Source: Trema orientale
Taxonomy: Eukaryota > Streptophyta > Magnoliopsida > Rosales > Cannabaceae
Length of the DNA: 64,000 nucleotides
Direction: 5' to 3'
Assembly: GCA_002914845.1 (NCBI GenBank)
Contig: JXTC01000161.1
Coordinates: 1 to 64,000, forward strand
Positions 32,300 through 43,458 of this stretch are shown here, piece after piece. The notes beneath the pieces were generated by a model that was given only the letters and a program-made list of their open reading frames with translations, ran no database searches and was not told where the DNA came from. Position 1 is the first letter of the stretch; every line of letters begins with the position of its first letter. A program made the position numbers and the translations under genes.

Positions 32300-35100
32300 T
32301 TAAAAAAAATTCTAAAATAAATAGGGACTTAATTAAGTCTAGGTGCATTTGGACTTTTAAGTAAAATCGGTGACTAAAGTATAAATAGCTGGGGGTGCAA
32401 GTGAAAGAAGATTTTAAAAATCTGGGCCAAAGTATAATGTTTGAAACAGTACCTCAATCAGTCAGCCGGTGCCACGTGGCCACTAACTTTCCCTCTTGCT
32501 ATTAAATCCCTTTACTCTCCCCCTCTTCTCACCCAAAGCCCCCGACATCACCAAAACTTCCCAAGAAACTGAGCTCCTCTGCCGACAGCTACCGCGGGGA
32601 CACCGGGCTCCCTCCGACCAGACGCGCCAGCCAGGCCTCCTCGGTGAGCCATGTAGGTGCTTGCGCCGCCAAACGACGGAAAATGCGGCTCAAAATCGCG
32701 TTGAAAAGACGTCCTCAGCGGCGTTCACCAGCAATTTCAGCCACCTCTTCCCGTTTCAGCTTCTTTTTGGCGGTGTGTACACCCTTCCTCGACCGGTGCC
32801 GACCTTCCACAACCATTAAATTCCGGTGATGGGTCTCCGGTGAGCATATTATGCTTTTGGCAATATTTAAAAATTTAAATATTTGTGTTAGTATAATTAT
32901 TTTTAATAATTATTGATTTGTTAGTAATAATTAAAGAAATTGTTGGAGGACATAATTCACAAAAAAAAAAGGTGATTGAATTCTGTGGAGTTAAATTTCC
33001 GATTGTTAGAAATTTTGAATAGAAAATCGGTAATATTGCAATTATTTCCATAAAAGTGATATTTTAGTAATTATTTTTGTGAACAATTTAATTTGGTCAT
33101 GAAACTTTTATGGAGTAAAAAAAGAGGTTAAAACACAAGAATCAATACGATATTTTTGTGTTGAAACGAAATCTGAAAATGTGAGAAATTTTGAATATAA
33201 ATGTGGTATTTTTCTAAATATTTTTAAAAATGATATTTTTATAAATATTTTTGCAAAGTAATTATTAAAGCCGTAAAAATTACATGACGTAAAGGAAGTC
33301 TGAAACAAGAACAAATACGACAATTTGGTATTAAATTGATTTCCGGAAGCACGTTAAATTCCGAATTGAAAAAAATGGATGTTTTTCCAATTATTTTGAA
33401 AAGTGATATTTTTGTAATTTTCGGATTTTTAAGCCCATTTAAGTCTCGGGACCTCGAAACTAAATTCCGATTTCAAATTTGGACTCAGTGAGGTCGAGAG
33501 ACGAATTTTAATATAAAATATGACTATGTTTTGAGGTGGCTCGAAAGTCGAGGCACGTGGCTCGTGAATAGTGCCGTTTTGCGTGCCACGGTCGAGTCTT
33601 GACCCGGGACCCACTTTTGACAAATTTTTATATCTAACCTAGCATTCTTGGGTGCTCTAAATTCAGTGATGACCTCCGTTTCTCAATCTAAGGTTCCGGT
33701 GGAAAAGTCACTTTTTAAACTGAACATACCGAGATCGCGAAACGGCCATTCGAACACCCAAATGACCGACGGGAGATTCTTCGAGCGTCATTAGCTTGGT
33801 ATTGCTACGATATCGAGGTAGGAGTTCAATTACCTGTTTTGAACTTATTTTGATTTATAATTGGTTTATAAAAAATCGTGGTTTATGTGATGGTTTAATA
33901 AGTTATAGAAACACTTTAGATTATACTGGGATTGGACTATGTGGACTTTTATACATATTTTTATATTGTGATTATGGGGTAATACAGCGGTGTGCTGCCT
34001 ATGTTACAGTAAATCCCAGAACAATACCAAGTGGGATTTTAAAGGATTATTTAATTATTACTTGATATATGGTTATTGTGAACTGTTAAATATTGTACAT
34101 ACCATAGGATCACACATAAGATACATCTTAGGCACCGTGGTGTTTAGTGGGCGGCCAGTATCCACGCCCTCGATGAGAGCCCGTAAACCCACGCGGGACT
34201 TTTCTGATTATTTCCATTCAGTAGGCATAGGCATTCAGTTGCTCCTCCAGTTCGGTAGGCATAGACACATGGGTGTTCCTCCGTTTTTTTGGGACAGGCA
34301 TCAGGCAGAGAGTACTTAGTACATATAGTACGAGTTACTCTAGTTCGTGATGAGAGGATGTGAGCTTATAGGATGAGATGATTTATAATATGTACAATGA
34401 TATGATTTTAGTTTTGATTTTGAATATATGAATATTCTGGATATTAACTATTTTGTAAACTTGGTTTATAAATGGATTTTGGAAGAGATGCTAATCATGC
34501 AGGTTTGATAAAAATTGTATGCATTCAAAAAGATAATTAATCGAGTTTCTACTGAGTATGTGAATACTCACCCCCTACTTCCTCCCAGTTTCAGGTGTTG
34601 ATTTATTTTTGGGATAATTATCGTGGTGGCTTAACAAGCTTTTCTAGCATGTGTTTGTTCCTCTTCATTGGTTAGTTTCTATTCTATAACATCTTTTCCT
34701 TTCTATGTCAAATTTATTTAGCCAATAGTAGTGTATTTACTAAGAGGATGTATGAGGATAAGTTTGCTATTAAATTGAGTACTTAGAAATACAAATGATT
34801 TTATATAAATTATTTGGACATTGGGCCTAAGATTTAAAATTGAACCCTCTTTATCGAACTTTATGATTTATCAAAAAGTTTCTAAATAAATTAATTGAAA
34901 TTCCTCTAAACTTTAGGTGAAGTATTTTTTTGAAAAATCTATATTAATGAGGGATTTCCTTAATTTGAATTATACTTACTTTTAAGGATAAAAATTTAAA
35001 ATTTCAAGTACTCGATTTTCTGGAATTTTGGAAAAATCACTGTTTACCATTGTTTCAACTTAAAATTACTAGAAGTCACGGCTTTAGAATTCTGGTCTTG
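32300..35100 (+). mobile_element. Old LTR-type retroelement remnant (LTR or non-coding derivative)
   Basis: A TATAAATAG box (about 32382), a G-box GCCACGTGGC (32470), and a GC-rich transcribed-leader-like block (32500-32830) follow each other. After them come long AT-rich stretches and a block at 33540-34320 with CACGTGGC, GGTCGAGTC and repeated GTAGGCATAG phrases, and then ACTCACCCCCTACTTCC (34568). This order resembles the long LTRs of plant Gypsy-type elements. No gag or pol reading was recognised and firm ends or target repeats were not found. It looks old and broken; extent approximate. Confidence 0.42.
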
Positions 35101-35550
35101 AGAGTTTTACTCAATTAAAATTCATTTTACACATTTTTCTTTTCATGGTAAAAAAGTAGAAAGAGAAAGAGTATTAAATAATGTGTTTCTTTATTTATTT
35201 ATTTTTTCAACTATGCGGATTCAGAATCGAACGTGAAGGTGAAAATTTTCTACTTAGGCTGTAATTCATGTCTCTCATTTCTAGCAGATTTATGCTCATG
35301 ACATGTGCCTGTGTGTATGTTCTTCTTTTGGGTGAAAATGTATCTATGCATTTGCACGTCTTGGCCTAGGATACAACATTTTAACAATCATGTAGACAAT
35401 ATAAACGCATGACAAACTTAATATCCCCTTTATCAATGATCGATGGTCCTTCCTCATAGTTAGGAGCAAAAGTTGGTTTATTATATATGTTTGTATGTGT
35501 TTGGATATATATCATTGCTGTTTGTTCTGAGTTTAGCTTTGTTGTTTTGA

Positions 35551-37612
35551 TTAATCACCAATGAACTGGGCAAAAGAGAATTCAGGACGAGTGGAAAAGC
35601 CTGTAAACTGACTTACCAGGTGAGTTCTTGTACCTTGTGATAGTGCACTGTTTTGTTCCTTTTTTGATATTTTACTGGATTTAGAATCAATATGTTCTCT
35701 GTTGTAGTTGCTTTCATGGACATGTCGTACATTGGCGTGGGGATTAAACTGAATTATATAAGCATGCTTGTTGATGTCTAGGATTTCGTATTAAATTGAG
35801 CCTTTTACACCAACATATGAATCATTTTTTGTAATTGATCCTTGGTTGTGTGATACCTTTGTTCCCTTGTTTAGTATATCACCTCATCTTATTAGCCGAA
35901 AATTTTCATTCTTTTGCTCACCTAAGGGCATTATCTTGTTAGCTCTATCTCTCCCTCCCTCTCTCAGATCGATAATTTTCTTTCTACAGGAGCAATATTT
36001 GTCGGAGTTTCTGAAGCAAGGATGGAACTTTTGAGGTCAGTCATTGTAGGAACTGCAGGCACTCTCTACCATGATGGTCTTTTTACTTTTGATTGTCTGT
36101 TTCCATCAGACTATCCCAACTCACCTCCGGTAAGTGTTTGGTATTAATTATTAGACATGTTTTTACCTTCACCAATAAGTTTCTATGTAATTGAAGCTTG
36201 AGTTTCTTCTATCAGTTGGTCTACTACTATTCAGGTGGTCTTTGAATAAATCCGAATCTGTATAACTGCGGCAAAGTATGTCTTAGTCTTCTTGGGACAT
36301 GGTCAGGTAAAAATAATGAAAATTGGGTCCCTAGGAAGTCAACCATGCTACAAGTTTTGGTCTCCATACAAGCTCTTATTCTAAATTCAAAACCCTGGTT
36401 CAATGAGCCGGGGCATGAACAAGGCCCTAATACTCCACAGGGGGAGCGTCATTCTAAACAGCACAATGAGGAAGTCTTTGTTCTATCTTTGAAGACAATG
36501 GTTTATACTGTAAGGGGTCCTCCAAAGGTATTGAAAATTTTCTTTTTTCTATTTAGATTATAGTAAGGAAGTCTTGTCTGGCAACATTCTTGTGTGTTTC
36601 TTGTGTTAGTTGTTGCTGTATTGGTCAACATAGCATACTGTTTCTGTTACGACCCGACTAAATTAAGATCCATATTATTGTACACGAGATCAGAGCTAGC
36701 TAGGATCGATCCTCGTAGAATCCGAATCTAATTAGGTACTATGATATCCTGGTGCGGACCATCTATCCACACATGCATGAACTCTCATGTGCACATACGT
36801 GAAAACTGTGTGACATATATCTTATTGGCTAACTTGATTTGAAAATTTTCAATTTCGTGTTTCTTTCTTTATTTTTAATTTTAGATTTTGAGTTTGATTG
36901 GTTCACTTGATGCATGATTTATTAACTCATAATTCACGCTCTGTTCCTTGCTACGGTTCTTTTAATAGCCGTAGGCCCTGTTTACAAGCAGGCCCCTTAG
37001 ATACTCAAAAACTTGAAAGCTATTACTATATATATATTTACTCATTTTTGTCTATCTTGAAAAGGTAGTACTCATTTTGATAGTCATTTAGAACCACATC
37101 AACCTTCATGGTTGATGCCTCAACATTTTTGGTGTCTGTTACAAGAGTTTCACTACGTCAAGGATTATCTCTCTTGAAGTGTTGGTTTGTTTCTTTTTTT
37201 TTTTTTTGCACCCTTAAAAACTCATTGTTTTGATTTGGCACTAGCTACTATCAACAAGATATTTCATTGTTCTGAAATGTATTTAAAGCTAGCTATGACC
37301 AAAATTTTGTTGATTTTGCTTTGCTTGCAGCATTTTGAGGACTTTGTTGTTCATCATTTTCGCCGTCGAGCACCTGATATTCTTGTGGCATGTAACGCCT
37401 ATTTGGAGGGTGCTTTGGTTGGCTCCGAGATCAACAAAGATGGTGGAGTGGTTAATCAAGCTGAAAGTAAATGTTCCAGCTCAAAATCAAAATTCAAGTC
37501 CGATGTAGCTGGATTGATGAAAGTGCTCGTTAGAAATTTCGTGGAAAATGGATCACCAGAAACCGAATTGGAGAGTTTTCGGATTGCAGCCCAAAAATAT
37601 ATTTACAAATGA
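35551..37612 (+). pseudogene. Broken large ubiquitin-conjugating enzyme E2 gene (UBC23/24-like)
   Basis: Four pieces resemble exons of the C-terminal UBC domain of large plant E2s such as PHO2/UBC24 and UBC23: about 35551-35619 (WAKRIQDEW segment), 35990-36129 (ELLRSVIVGTAGTLYHDGLF and DYPNSPP), 36216-36527 ([18 protein letters not shown] with the active-site Cys) and 37331-37612 (HFEDFVVHHFRRRAPDILVA to the stop). Splice borders GT-AG survive at each. Damage is clear: the first piece has an extra G that shifts frame and a TAA, and a TGA stands at 36243-36245 where relatives have Arg before INPNLY, consistent with a CGA-to-TGA change. The long N-terminal region of these E2s is absent; a retroelement remnant lies there instead. 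The intact last exon suggests fairly recent loss. Confidence 0.85.
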
Positions 37613-40600
37613 CACCAGCACCATAAAGGCAGTACTAGGGTTTGGAAGAACCAACACTTTGGTTGTCATCTGGGAGTTTTGTTCTGAATCAGTTCTAGAC
37701 TAAAAGGTAGACATTTTTAGGATGTCTATATGGATTTCCAATTAGTCCAAAATGATGCTTTTTTCTTTCTATACTCTCTTCTCTAGCAACATTTAGAACT
37801 TATGCAAAATGACATGACTGTTGTGCATCTCATAAATTGAACGGTTCTTTTTTTTTCATATAGCAAAATTTGCAAAACACTAAAAGACTTAAAAGTTGAG
37901 ATATATGATCCATTCCTTAAAGAGACCTTTTTCTTGTTTTTCTTTTGATAATCATTTCTTAATTAAATAGACCTTTATAGATTATATGCTTTTGTTGATG
38001 GTCTAATTAAAAGGATTTCATTTGTATGGCTCTAGAAAATATCTATAGTGCTCTTTGATTTCTGAATCTCAACCATCTTCTAATTATTTAATGACTTAAT
38101 ATCCACGTTTTTTCTTTTGAATTGGGAGTATGAGATTTGAACTCGATTCGAATTCAAGACCCTTTGGTCTTTACATTAAGTGGAGGCGTTGTCTAGATGC
38201 TCTAGGCTTGCACGAGATAGTGTATGCGTTGCTTTTTTATTTTTTTGGGTTGGGTTTTGTAAGGATAGTACTCCTTGTGCTCGAAACCCTGGTTTTTTTT
38301 TGGACAGTATTATTTGAAGTTGGAGAGGTAGGAAAATTTTGTGGCCATTGAGTCAGACCATAGGTCAAGAATATGTTGAAAAGTAATAAATAGTACGTGC
38401 TATTATAAGATACTTTCGCTTTCTGATAGCTTTTTTACAATCATTCCTCATATGCTTAACTCCTCACGTTGATTGGTTAAATATTTTAATACATTCTTAG
38501 AGCTTTTCCTAACCTAATGATAATGCGTTATATATGTGACCTCAAAATTAAGGAGGATTCCAGAACCCCTTTTGGGAGTTGAGGCCAAGGAAGCTTTGAA
38601 AAGGTTTCATCATTTTGAGGGGACTTAGGCTTTTGGTATGGATCAGATACCTACTTTAGACAATAATCATATTATTTTTCATATTCAGTGAGTAGTGAAT
38701 TATTTCCCATTTAAGGGGAAAAGTGGAAGAATTAGAAGAGAGCCGTACTAGGGAGAGCAGCGAAAAAACAAACCTGTCACAAGAACATAACATAACAAAA
38801 CCGAGAAAACTTTTATTAATGGCAGTTTTAAAATTTATATTTTGAATATAGCATTTAACTGAATATATTTTGAAGTGTAACAATTTTTACCAAAATTACT
38901 TATGTTACAGTTTTAAACTTCAATCAGCTAATAAAAAACTCAACTGACTGCGCCCCTGTTTGTATATATAGACGACTACTTCGTTGTGGAAGCTCCTCAT
39001 TGCAAGCAGCACCTTTAGATACAACAAGTGCCATGTTGTGTTCACTCCTTAGGGAAGTTTCCAGTCCAGATTCCAGAAGTATCACGACTAACTCCAAGCC
39101 AAAAGCGACAGCAAATCCCGAACTTGCCCATGCTCATCCAAACTGACCTCAAAAAGCGATCGAAAAGCGAAGCCCTTCCTTCCAATCCAAGCCAGTGAAA
39201 CAGAGCAATGTTATGAGGCACCAGTGATATCCAGTACCACATGATGTGTCAATCTGTTGTTGGGTGATTTTATTAATTAATAAAATGGTCTCATATGAGC
39301 CTCATTTGAATTATAACTATAATTAGTCAGTAACAGATTGACACATCATATTGACACATCATATTGTATTAGGTACTATATATGGTGCTCTATAACATGG
39401 CTACAGGAAGTTATCTCTCTATGTCTAACCACTGTTCAACCTGCCTGATTTTGGTAATTGATTGGCCAATGACGTCAAATTCCGGAGAGGCCTTAGGAGG
39501 CCTTATAGGTCTCCCAGGTGATGAGACAGCTGGCTACCGAGTAGCAAGAGAAAGACTTTGTTGGGAAACCACGGGGCATATGAGGTGGGTTTAGCGACAG
39601 AAAAGTTTGGGATAGTGGCTGCTACTACATTGACTTCGAAAGATTCGGATGTGTACGTTAAGGGTAACCAACATTTCTTCCTTCTCAGATTATTAAGTAG
39701 ATAAACTTTAACTAGCCAGTAGACGAACTCTAATAGTTAGTAGACAAGCCTCATTCAGTGGGGAAAAATTAGGGACAAATTTAAAATTTTACAATAAAGA
39801 CTATATGAAACAAAAGAAAAATTAAAAAATTGAAAGATACTATCAAGATAAAAACTTAGCCTCACAAAATACCAATTTCCTCCAAAGCCCAAAGGAAACC
39901 GAAAGGAGTAGCTAAAAGTAAAGCAAGGAACTACATAGGAAGGGGATTTGTTCCTTCTTAGAGCACGTACGAAAAATAGGTTGGCAAACTAGGAAATGTG
40001 TTGTTAAAATATTACCACGTGGGATTCCCACAATTTTTTATTTTGAATTTTTAGGAGCAAAGATTCCCATGATCTACTATCTAGATTTCTCTGAAATGTG
40101 GTGGTCGTTAACATAGTAAAGATGATAGACTGACTATCTAATAATACCTACTTATTCTGAAAAAAAAAAAAAAAAAGGATGGAACCTAAACTTCGTTAAT
40201 ATGCATCTCCAAACACACCAACATATCTGAAGTCTAGCAGGTATGCTTGGAAACTTCGTAATTTTTCTCGCTGCGAAAGAAACGAAAAAGTTTCATCCCG
40301 TACATACTTGTCGGGATAAGACATGTCCCAAGTCTAGTAGTTTAAATTTATCGATGTTAAAAGAAGAACAATGCTTACATAATACGAAATTATATATCTA
40401 AAATATAGCTTTAAACACTGTTACAATTAACCACATATTATTATGTATATATGACTTGCATACATGAAAAGTAGAGAGTAAAGTACACTTATCAATATAT
40501 AAATGTATATACGCTTACATATAGATGAAAACGAAGGACAGTACGTAAAACAATGGCACAGCTTGCTCAATATTACGTACGTCCGATTGCCAAAGCAGAG

Positions 40601-40700
40601 AGAATTCATATTTTATCAATTATTACAAGTCACACATTTTTAGGGAGTCACACACAATATATTTGTGTTACGTTATAATGATTGATAGATAAACGACGAC
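37613..40700. other. Intergenic region between the E2 pseudogene and the MLP gene
   Basis: Mostly AT-rich. A GC-richer island at about 38940-39240 has frames of protein-like composition on both strands, but I recognise none. 38130-38170 has a TTTGAACTCGATTCG phrase like a reversed pol III B box, possibly a decayed SINE. A short inverted-repeat element lies at 39241-39349. The last 40-60 bases are the 3' end of the MLP gene. Confidence 0.4.
39241..39349. mobile_element. Short palindromic MITE-like element (109 bp)
   Basis: ATGATGTGTCAATCTGTT at the left end is the exact complement of AACAGATTGACACATCAT at the right end (18 bp perfect). The inside is AT-rich. The phrase TTGACACATCATAT is repeated once more directly after the right end. 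Size is typical of very short MITEs; superfamily unknown. Confidence 0.5.
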
Positions 40701-41790
40701 TTAGTAACTTGGCTCAAACTTATCAAACCACTTGAGGAATCCTAGGGCGGCGTCCCTCGCCTTCTCCGGCGGTGGCATCGTCGGGTTCCGCACCTCGTAC
40801 TCCGCTTTCCATTCCGCAATACACTTGTCTTGCTCTTTCCCTGGGAGAGGAGTGAATGAGAAAGTGACCCTATATGGATCGTACATCTTGTGTAGGTCAC
40901 CTGCCACCACTCGATAAGTCACCGACCGTCCACTCTCCACCCTCTCAATTCTCTCGGTTGACTCTTTCACGTAGTTTTGTACCGCTGCATGCAAACAAAT
41001 CTCAATTATATATACTATTCAAGCAAATTTTAAGGATAGTACATATAGTTTGTTTAAGCGTCTCTTCTTCCCCTTTTCTTCCTACCCTTTTGAAGGGCCT
41101 AGTCAAAAGGACACGTCTTTCAGCCAAAAGGAAAAAAAAAAAGTCAAAAGGATACGTCCAATGTTGAATATTGCCTATATATATACAATAACACAAAAGA
41201 TAATGTTTATATTCACTACACACGTAAAAAGAACCATAATAACCATGGGAGTTTATGACCGAGCTTGGATTCTCTCTCTTAAAGGATTTCAGTAAAAAAA
41301 CCAAAGTGTATATAAATATGAGTGAGGTATGTATTTGCGCTTTTTTTTTCCCCTCTTATTTGCGAATTCGTATAATTATATATCCTATGCTTTGACAAAG
41401 TATATCTACGTACTACTGCTAGCATAATTGGCAATTCAACTTGTAATGTTCCATCACTTTTCCCTTTGCTGAAAGGATTGAGAGGTTTGAAAAAGAGAGC
41501 AAGTTAGACTCATTTTCTTGTTTATTTCAAATTCAACCTTATTTCTGGTGGTATTTTGTTAGTATGTGTCTGCCCTGGATCAGAGTATATGAAGAAGATG
41601 AAGAAGAACAAAATTTACCGGGACCAAGCTTCAAAAGCCTGAGACTTCCAGGGCTACCATCTCCTTGGATATATTCAGCGTGGGCAAGCATTTCGGGTTT
41701 GATCTGGCTCACGATTTTATCGTCTCTGTACATTTCCCATGCTTTCTCTGCTGGGATATTCAGCACCACTTCTCCTTTCAAGCTTCTCAT
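40701..41790 (-). CDS. Bet v 1 / major latex protein (MLP)-like protein, two exons
   Basis: Minus-strand exons 41619-41790 and 40701-40984 join across a GT-AG intron to 151 codons. The single intron falls within the codon after residue 57, the usual place in PR-10/MLP genes. The product should fold as a small cytosolic START/Bet v 1 pocket protein that binds hydrophobic ligands. Visible are the glycine loop GDGSPG (43-48), the ENVEGD-like region replaced by KMYDPYRV, and the C-terminal helix with PPEKARDAALGFLKWFDKF. It looks nearest to MLP-423-type proteins rather than classical PR-10 allergens; the ligand is unknown. The frame is open upstream to 41919 but the first 43 codons are leader, since MRSLKGEV is where the family begins. 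A TATTTAAA box lies about 57 bp upstream of the ATG. Confidence 0.9.
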
Positions 41791-41846
41791 CTCTCTCTCT
41801 CTCCCTTGTCTCTTTCTTGTTTGTGCTTTGTGATGAGGGTAAGGCT

Positions 41847-41854
41847 TTAAATAA
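41847..41854 (-). promoter_or_regulatory. TATA-like box of the MLP gene
   Basis: TATTTAAA on the minus strand, 57-64 bp before the ATG. A CT-rich leader (CTCTCTCTCTCC complement at 41790-41812) lies between. Short leader implied. Confidence 0.45.
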
Positions 41855-41936
41855 GGACACACGAACCTCCCACCCGGAAAGAGATTGGTTTGATGAAAGG
41901 ACAACAGAATAAAGCTCACTAACTAGCTAGAGGCTT

Positions 41937-41938
41937 AT

Positions 41939-41969
<31 letters not shown>
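41937..41969. repeat. CT/CA compound microsatellite
   Basis: A run of TC dinucleotides continues straight into CA dinucleotides, about 180 bp upstream of the MLP start codon. Confidence 0.95.
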
Positions 41970-41971
<2 letters not shown>

Positions 41972-43458
41972 GATTTTATAGGCATAAAGGTCCACGGTAA
42001 AGAAATCTCTAGATAAGGTCTAGGGTTTAGTGCCTATAAATTCTTTCATGTCCATTACCTAAATATAAAACGAAAGATAAAGAGGGTGATTCATCTGAAA
42101 TCAGCCATACTTGGTTTCTAAAGTAGATTCTAATCTTCTCATATCTCCAATATTTATATGTAAATTCTTTTCTAGGCCTCCTGGTGGAGTAAATAAGTCA
42201 CGAGGAATCCTTTCATATGCTAATGGACACTAATGCCACGGTCCCTTTCATTATAGACCCCATAAAGATCTCATTGACCAGCTAAGCCTAAGATCACATC
42301 CATTTTGTTAAAGCAACACTTAAAAATTTTGCGTTCTAGTTCTCTAAGTAGCACTCATTAATGACGAAAACAGTCTGTGGCATTGGACCAGAAACTTTTT
42401 AGCGTGGGGAAGAAAAAGGAAGGAGGGCATTTTTCGCCGCGGAATCAATTACTCGTGTTTCATGAAACAAGAGTATAATATGTTAGAAACAATCTTGGAA
42501 CCAAAGTACACACCTTCTGCGGTAAACATGTTTAAAAGGTTACGCCAATTCTCACATAAGCAAACAATCCAGCTTCCACAGATCATTATTTTTTATTTTG
42601 TTTGGCTCAGATCTACAGATCATTATTACTTTCTTTTCTTCCCCCCTTCTTTTGTCTGTGTGTGTGTGTGGTTGGGAGGCAGAAGGGGAAGAGCACATTT
42701 TATAAAGGTGGGAAAAGTAACTGAACACTACTGAAAGTTGCCTTGGCTTTTTTACTACTTTACCATAATATGAACAAGATAAATCTGCTAAAGTGTTGGT
42801 ACCAAAAGTTACTAGAAATAGAAAAGTTACCAAAAACGGTTCGAGTGGCATTAAAAAAAATAAAAAAATAAAAAGTAAAAACAAAGCGAGGGGGCGGGGG
42901 GGGAAGGGAGGAAGGCACACATTTTAAGTAGTTCGCCAAAAAGTACAGGACCGCGTCGACACATTCATTTAACCTTTTTTATCTCTCCTTCGATTCCAAG
43001 GGTGTCACTTTCAATAATATTACGGCCTGAAATTCAGCTTGAAATTCAAAGGTAGGAGAAAACAACCTTCCAATTTCCTTCACTCATTTTTCTGGACCAT
43101 GAAACAACCTGTCAAGCACAGAATTGTAAAACAAAAAATCAGACAGAGGATTACAAAAGGATTTGGCAGCGAACCGAGCCAATTCATCATTGACCACTAT
43201 ATTGCAAGGACTTGACACTGAGTGCTCTAACTAGAATGATAGAGAATATTTCCGAAAAGAGTGTTAAAAAAAACATAAAATGTTAAAAAGTTCTTGGACA
43301 GAATTCAAGTGCGCCTTCTATTGCTGTCCATGTTAATGGATTAATTTGGAGGTGCTATTTTCTCTTCTTTTTTTTTTCTTTTTTTCTCCAAAGAAATTGA
43401 ATCTTTGGTCGTTAAAAAGAAAATGTGAATTTTACCAGAATGGGAAATGAAGGTTATC
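41970..43458. other. Intergenic region between MLP promoter and TPC1 3' end
   Basis: AT-rich DNA with a GT run (42657-42671) and a poly-A/G-rich stretch (42853-42912). The last 100-200 bases before 43459 should be TPC1 3' UTR. No gene recognised. Confidence 0.4.

Noticed and set aside
32496-32829. 107-codon forward ORF in a GC-rich block
   Set aside because: Lies in the leader-like part of an LTR-type remnant; two overlapping frames are equally open and neither resembles a known protein.
36650-36800. Retroelement end inside the last intron of the E2 pseudogene (TGTTACGACCCG)
   Set aside because: Only a short look-alike of an LTR start; no matching end or target repeat found.
41791-41919. 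43-residue extension of the MLP protein
   Set aside because: The upstream part is CT-rich leader and contains the TATA-like box; the family starts at the MRSLKGE site.
42552-42920. 122-codon minus ORF with Pro/Phe-rich start
   Set aside because: Made of low-complexity A/G and GT tracts; no splice or domain support.
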